This document shows positions 60,455 to 64,000 of a stretch of DNA of 64,000 nt, piece by piece. Positions within the stretch are counted from its first letter, which is position 1. Every line of letters starts with the position of its first letter. The position numbers were made by a program, and so were the translations under genes. The notes under the pieces are model-generated. The model was given only the letters and a program-made list of their open reading frames with translations, was not told the origin of the DNA and did not search any database. Origin of the DNA: Prochlorococcus sp. MIT 1307 (lineage in GTDB: Bacteria > Cyanobacteriota > Cyanobacteriia > PCC-6307 > Cyanobiaceae); the NCBI RefSeq assembly GCF_034092395.1, contig NZ_CP139301.1, forward strand, positions 1,054,001 to 1,118,000, written 5' to 3'.

Positions 60455-60490
60455 ATTAACTACAATTATTAAATTTAATCATTTATTCCG

Positions 60491-60820
60491 ATGCTAGTAA
60501 CTTCCTCCCTCCACGTCACACTTCAAGCTTATCTCCTTCTTGCTTCTTTTTTATTCTGTATAGGGGTATGGGGACTGATCAATAGTAGAAATGCTGTACG
60601 TGTATTGATGAGTATTGAATTAATGCTAAATGCTGTAAATATAAATCTAATGGCATTCTCTTCGTATCTTGATGGTGAATTAATTCGTGGACAAGTCTTT
60701 ACAATATTTGTCATTACAGTTGCCGCAGCAGAAGCTGCGGTTGGATTAGCCATACTTCTATCCCTATATCGAAATAGAGTAACTGTTGACATGGAAAATT
60801 TCAATTTACTTCGCTGGTAG
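60491..60820 (+). CDS. ndhE: NDH-1 subunit E
   Basis: 109 residues, three helices, NuoK/NdhE type ([24 protein letters not shown] with the conserved Glu in the membrane, and [23 protein letters not shown]). It ends eight bases before the start of the NAD kinase gene. Antiporter-like proton path component. Confidence 0.97.
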   Translation: MLVTSSLHVTLQAYLLLASFLFCIGVWGLINSRNAVRVLMSIELMLNAVNINLMAFSSYLDGELIRGQVFTIFVITVAAAEAAVGLAILLSLYRNRVTVDMENFNLLRW

Positions 60821-60827
60821 AAAAAAT

Positions 60828-61760
60828 ATGTTCCTCGATCTGGTCTGGTTGATCTATCGGGCAGGTAACAAAGCTGCAGCAAAAGAAGGCTTAGCTCTTT
60901 CAGGTGAACTAAGTTCAATCTGTTCAGTAACTGTTATTGAAACATGCAATATTTCTAATAGTCCTTTAAATAATCTTCTTAATTCGACAACATCTTTACC
61001 AGATTTAGCTGTTGTCTTAGGGGGTGATGGAACTGTACTTGATGCTGCGCGTCATCTTGCTAAACATAATGTTCCTATTTTAAGTTTCAATATTGGAGGA
61101 CATCTAGGCTTTCTGACTCATAACCGACACTTACTCAATGGTAAAAACCTCTTACAAAATATTATCGAGGAAAATTTTTCTATAGAGAAAAGAATGATGA
61201 TTGAGGCAAAAGTAGAAAAGAAATTTACATCAGAATCAGTCATCTACTCAAAAGAAAAATCTTTTGCAAATGAACATAAATATTGGGCTTTAAATGATTT
61301 CTACCTTCGGGCCTACAACGACGAGATTTCTCCCACATGCACTTTGGAATTAGAGATTGATGGAGAAGCTGTTGATCAATACAAAGGAGATGGGCTGATC
61401 TTATCAACACCAACAGGTTCGACGGCATATTCAATGGCCAGTGGAGGGCCAATTCTCCATCCAGGTATCGCAGCGATTATTGTCAGTCCAATATGTCCAA
61501 TGAGCTTATCTAGCAGGCCTGTGATTGTTCCTGCCACATCAAGACTAGTTATTAAGCCCTTAGGGACGAGAACTCGCAGAGTCAAGCTTTGGCAAGACGG
61601 AGCTAGTGCAGCATTACTTGAGCCAGAAGATAGCTGCGTAATTACACAGGCACAGCTACATGCACAAATGGTGGTACTAAATCAAAGCCCTTCCTATTAC
61701 AGAACACTGGCTCAAAAATTACATTGGGCAGGCAGCCTCAATAAAAATAAAGATTTTTAA
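60828..61760 (+). CDS. nadK: NAD kinase
   Basis: 310 residues from the ATG at 60828 ([14 protein letters not shown]), eight bases after ndhE. Family motifs: [17 protein letters not shown] (GGDG), [18 protein letters not shown], and [23 protein letters not shown]. It makes NADP from NAD. Being placed after NDH-1 genes suggests that pyridine-nucleotide supply and electron flow are expressed together. Cyanobacteria often have two NAD kinases; the other is not in this window. Confidence 0.95.
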   Translation: MFLDLVWLIYRAGNKAAAKEGLALSGELSSICSVTVIETCNISNSPLNNLLNSTTSLPDLAVVLGGDGTVLDAARHLAKHNVPILSFNIGGHLGFLTHNRHLLNGKNLLQNIIEENFSIEKRMMIEAKVEKKFTSESVIYSKEKSFANEHKYWALNDFYLRAYNDEISPTCTLELEIDGEAVDQYKGDGLILSTPTGSTAYSMASGGPILHPGIAAIIVSPICPMSLSSRPVIVPATSRLVIKPLGTRTRRVKLWQDGASAALLEPEDSCVITQAQLHAQMVVLNQSPSYYRTLAQKLHWAGSLNKNKDF

Positions 61761-61771
61761 TTCATATTCCA

Positions 61772-62272
61772 ATGGCACTTGAAATTGAAAGAAGGTTTCT
61801 TGTTAAAGGCCAAGAATGGAAAACAATTGCAAGAAATGCACAACATTTTCGGCAAGGATATCTAGTTACTAGCGTTAAGAGCTGGACAGTAAGAGTGAGA
61901 ATTATCGAGCAAGAAAAAGCATGGCTCACCCTGAAGTCTCCGGCTGGAGGAATAGCAAGACATGAATTCGAATACTTGATACCCCTGGATGATGCTGAAT
62001 CACTTTGGGACCAGGCTTTATATAAGCTCACGAAAACTCGATACGAACTCAGACTGAATGGATTCGACTGGGTTATTGATTGCTTTGAAGATCAAAATGC
62101 TCCATTAGTAATAGCCGAGGTGGAGTTAACTTCACATAATCAAGCAATAGAAAAACCAAATTGGTGCTACCAAGAAGTCACAGCTCTCCAAAAATTAAGC
62201 AATGCTGCGTTAGCTCAAGACCCAGTATCTAATTGGTCAATCGAAAATCGGTTAGCAATAAATCTCAACTAG
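61772..62272 (+). CDS. CYTH-domain protein (triphosphate tunnel metalloenzyme)
   Basis: 166 residues starting MALEIERRFLVKGQEW, where the ExExK-like signature of CYTH proteins reads EIERRF. The alternating basic/acidic strands (WTVRVRIIEQEKAWLTLKSP, FEYLIPLDDAE, WVIDCFED, LVIAEVELTS) form the typical tunnel. Family members hydrolyse tripolyphosphate or other triphosphates; the substrate here is unknown. Eleven bases after nadK. Confidence 0.9.
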   Translation: MALEIERRFLVKGQEWKTIARNAQHFRQGYLVTSVKSWTVRVRIIEQEKAWLTLKSPAGGIARHEFEYLIPLDDAESLWDQALYKLTKTRYELRLNGFDWVIDCFEDQNAPLVIAEVELTSHNQAIEKPNWCYQEVTALQKLSNAALAQDPVSNWSIENRLAINLN

Positions 62273-62368
62273 CAGGCCAAGCAAGCGCCTCGCTCCTTTA
62301 GATTCTCTTTATATTTTCTGCTTCTCTTTCGGGCTGGCAGGAAATCATTTCTATAGGAGTTCCAGCCT

Positions 62369-62554
62369 TTGTATGGTTTATACGATACCGACGGGATTCT
62401 CCGCTATATAGGCGGAGATCGTGAAGCTTGCTTGGCATATGCAGAACTATTTGAGATGCCATCAATTGATTGCTCCTTAATTTCTCTTCCAGAGCCAAGT
62501 GCCTTAGGGATCAGTGATCGGAAGAAATTTCATCGGGCAATGAGCAGCAATTAA
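62369..62554 (+). CDS. 61-residue protein of unknown function
   Basis: Starts with TTG at 62369, nine bases after a good Shine-Dalgarno sequence (AGGAG, 62355-62359). The 61 residues begin LYGLYDTDGILRYIGGDREA (first Leu read as Met); the next stretch CLAYAELFEMPS looks helical. From memory similar short proteins occur in other Prochlorococcus, but I cannot verify this. Its last 44 bases overlap the end of the PedR-like gene on the opposite strand. Function unknown. Confidence 0.7.
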   Translation: MYGLYDTDGILRYIGGDREACLAYAELFEMPSIDCSLISLPEPSALGISDRKKFHRAMSSN

Positions 62555-62789
62555 ATCCATCACGACAAATCTTTCCATGATCCATCGCCCAGTTGAGCAA
62601 AGCTACTCGGTTCTTGGATCCCGTTTTAGTAAACATATTGCTGACATGGTTATCCACTGTTCTTTTACTGATCGTTAACCGCTCAGCAATTTCCTGATTA
62701 GTAAGCCCATCTGCCACTAATTCGATAATCTCCATTTCCCTCGCCGAGAGGTTCATGTGAGCCGCATTGGAGACTTCGCCTGTGGCCAT
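62511..62789 (-). CDS. small LuxR-type regulator (PedR-like)
   Basis: 92 residues, almost only the LuxR helix-turn-helix (NLSAREMEIIELVADGLTNQ, RLTISKRTVDNHVSNMFTKT), with a Cys-containing tail (KICRDGFNCCSLPD). It lacks a receiver domain. PedR of Synechocystis is a similar small LuxR regulator whose DNA binding depends on the photosynthetic redox state through thioredoxin; the tail cysteines fit such a switch, by inference. Divergent from metF, so it may control it. Confidence 0.85.
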   Translation of the reverse strand: MATGEVSNAAHMNLSAREMEIIELVADGLTNQEIAERLTISKRTVDNHVSNMFTKTGSKNRVALLNWAMDHGKICRDGFNCCSLPDEISSDH

Positions 62790-62876
62790 AATCTCCCTCT
62801 CAACTCCTAGGTTTCATAGTAGGCAGACTAAAGGTACATCGATATTCCATAGTTAGTACTCTTCGAGCAAAAAAAT

Positions 62877-63770
62877 TTGCGGTCAGTTTTAGAACGCTCT
62901 CTCTCATCAGAAGGAGTGACAATTACAGCTGAGATAATGCCCCCACGAGGCGCAGACCCATCACGGGCCATTCAAAAGGCCCAAAAGCTTGCAAAGCATG
63001 TTCATGCACTAAATGTGACAGACGGCAGTAGAGCTGTGATGCGAATGAGCAGTCTGGCCTTGTGCAAATTGCTCTTAGACATCGGACTTGATCCTGTGTT
63101 ACAAATTGCTTGTCGAGATCGAAATCGTATAGCTCTTCAAGCTGACCTACTCGGGGCGAATGCGCTAGGGATTAAAAACGTTCTATGCCTTACAGGTGAT
63201 CCTGTGCGCGTGGGCGATCAGCCAGATACAAAACAAGTTAGTGAATTCAATTCTATTGGTTTACTCAAACAAGTAACTTCGCTTAACAAAGGAGAAGACC
63301 CAGTATCTGGAGAACTAGCTGATGGGCCAACAAGCTTGTTTCCAGGAGCCGCAGCAGACCCAAATTGTCCGAGTTTTAATAGTTTGCGTAGACGGCTAGA
63401 ACAAAAAAGGGATGCTGGAGCACGTTTTCTTCAAACACAAATGGTGATGGACCCTAAGGTCTTAGAAAACTTTTGCAATGAAGTCGCTAATCCGTTGGAA
63501 TTACCAGTACTTGCAGGAGTTTTCTTATTAAAGTCAGCAAAGAATGCCTTATTTATTAATCGGGTGGTTCCTGGTGCATGCATCCCCAATTCAATTGTTA
63601 ATCGTCTTGAACAGTCCACCGACCCAGCTAACGAAGGGATTGCTATCGCAGCAGAACAAGTCCAAAGATTTCTTGGTTTAGCAAAAGGTGTTCATGTAAT
63701 GGCTATCAAGGCAGAAGAAAGGGTTGCTGAGATACTCGAACGAGCTGGAGTTAGTTCGCTGCAGCAGTGA
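62877..63770 (+). CDS. metF: methylenetetrahydrofolate reductase-type protein
   Basis: 297 residues from a TTG start; an ATG at 62937 would cut off the first conserved strand (VTITAEIMPPRGADPS). MetF barrel: AEIMPPRG, NVTDGSRAVMRMSSLA, CRDRNRIALQADLLGA, CLTGDPVRVGDQP and FLQTQMV. It makes 5-methyl-THF for methionine synthesis. Its last 20 bases overlap the end of the convergent nucleotidyltransferase gene. Confidence 0.9.
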   Translation: MRSVLERSLSSEGVTITAEIMPPRGADPSRAIQKAQKLAKHVHALNVTDGSRAVMRMSSLALCKLLLDIGLDPVLQIACRDRNRIALQADLLGANALGIKNVLCLTGDPVRVGDQPDTKQVSEFNSIGLLKQVTSLNKGEDPVSGELADGPTSLFPGAAADPNCPSFNSLRRRLEQKRDAGARFLQTQMVMDPKVLENFCNEVANPLELPVLAGVFLLKSAKNALFINRVVPGACIPNSIVNRLEQSTDPANEGIAIAAEQVQRFLGLAKGVHVMAIKAEERVAEILERAGVSSLQQ

Positions 63771-64000
63771 GATCAGTACCAAGTAATTCAGCCATAGCTT
63801 TTTGCTGGGGAGATGGTTCACCTAAGTCTTGTCTTCTGGAATCAGTAATCAACCAATCAAGAGCAGCTTCTTGAAGATCAAAATGATTGCCATTTTTACC
63901 GACACAATAAGTACCAAAAACCAATTTCTCTACCAGTTGTACTCCTGGACCAATTCGGGAATAATCAAAGATAATTGAATTATCTATTGTTGCCCCTTCA
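63751..64000 (-). CDS. 3' part of a sugar nucleotidyltransferase-like gene
   Basis: The last 82 codons of a minus-strand gene whose start is beyond the right edge. They read EGATIDNSIIFDYSRIGPGV and then a C-terminal extension ending LTAAAN. The first part has the left-handed beta-helix rhythm of GlmU/ManC-type sugar-phosphate nucleotidyltransferases. The sugar cannot be told from this piece. The TAA at 63751-63753 lies inside the end of metF. Confidence 0.75.
   Translation of the reverse strand, partial: EGATIDNSIIFDYSRIGPGVQLVEKLVFGTYCVGKNGNHFDLQEAALDWLITDSRRQDLGEPSPQQKAMAELLGTDLTAAAN

Overview
The window looks like a stretch of core chromosome from a marine picocyanobacterium, most likely a low-light-adapted Prochlorococcus. 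The evidence is the gene set and order: secE-nusG-rplK-rplA-rplJ-rplL, ndhA-ndhI-ndhG-ndhE followed directly by an NAD kinase, menF divergent from menA-menC-menE, chlM, ndhH, a small PedR-like LuxR protein and a DUF3285-type small protein. Base composition is moderately AT-rich, genes are tightly packed and convergent genes often touch or overlap. I saw no rRNA, tRNA, CRISPR array, insertion sequence, prophage or other clear mobile DNA. This is inference from protein resemblance and synteny; no database was searched.

Layout. 1-8.5 kb: a thioredoxin-reductase-like flavoprotein without the usual NADPH-binding residues, two unknown small proteins, an ABC1/UbiB kinase, enolase, glyoxalase I and a ClpB-type disaggregase. 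8.6-12.2 kb: the secE/nusG/L11/L1/L10/L12 cluster, with structured RNA leaders before rplK and rplJ, a hairpin across the rplA stop codon and a strong intrinsic terminator after rplL. 12.6-27.4 kb: rnhA-pyrD, a PLP aminotransferase, murG, pgk, a Usp-rbgA-rluD operon, a double ATPase of a peptide-type ABC transporter, spoT, selO and a DUF2062 protein. 27.4-32.8 kb: mnmE-nadC and argS-hisC. 32.8-36.6 kb: a minus-strand run prfB (split by a programmed +1 frameshift), a 57-residue membrane protein, ybeY, dgkA, trpG/pabA and an exported degenerate metallo-beta-lactamase-fold protein. 36.6-44.1 kb: grxC-gshB, then the phylloquinone (vitamin K1) genes menF, menA, menC, menE and menI, then ndhH. 44.2-56.3 kb: housekeeping and regulatory genes (rsmH, cysteine desulfurase, a response regulator, an RluA-family protein, chlM, nagA, purE, cysC, SUI1, trpB, hrcA, rhodanese, DUF3352). 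56.7-64 kb: gltA, the ndhA-I-G-E-nadK cluster, a CYTH protein, a small unknown gene, a PedR-like regulator, metF and the end of a sugar nucleotidyltransferase gene running off the right edge.

How they fit together. Much of the window serves photosynthetic electron flow and its cofactors: NDH-1 subunits, phylloquinone for photosystem I, chlorophyll, NADP supply by NAD kinase, and glutathione/thioredoxin redox chemistry. Most of the rest is ribosome biogenesis and translation.

I did not find a convincing new multi-gene system. The best leads are single-locus oddities: enzyme-family members that lack family-defining residues (TrxR-like, RluA-like, MBL-fold, MenC, MenE, ClpB), a perfect 17-bp hairpin inside the start of the DUF3352 gene, stacked hairpins before rplK, the prfB recoding site, and an RNase H with an unexplained C-terminal domain.
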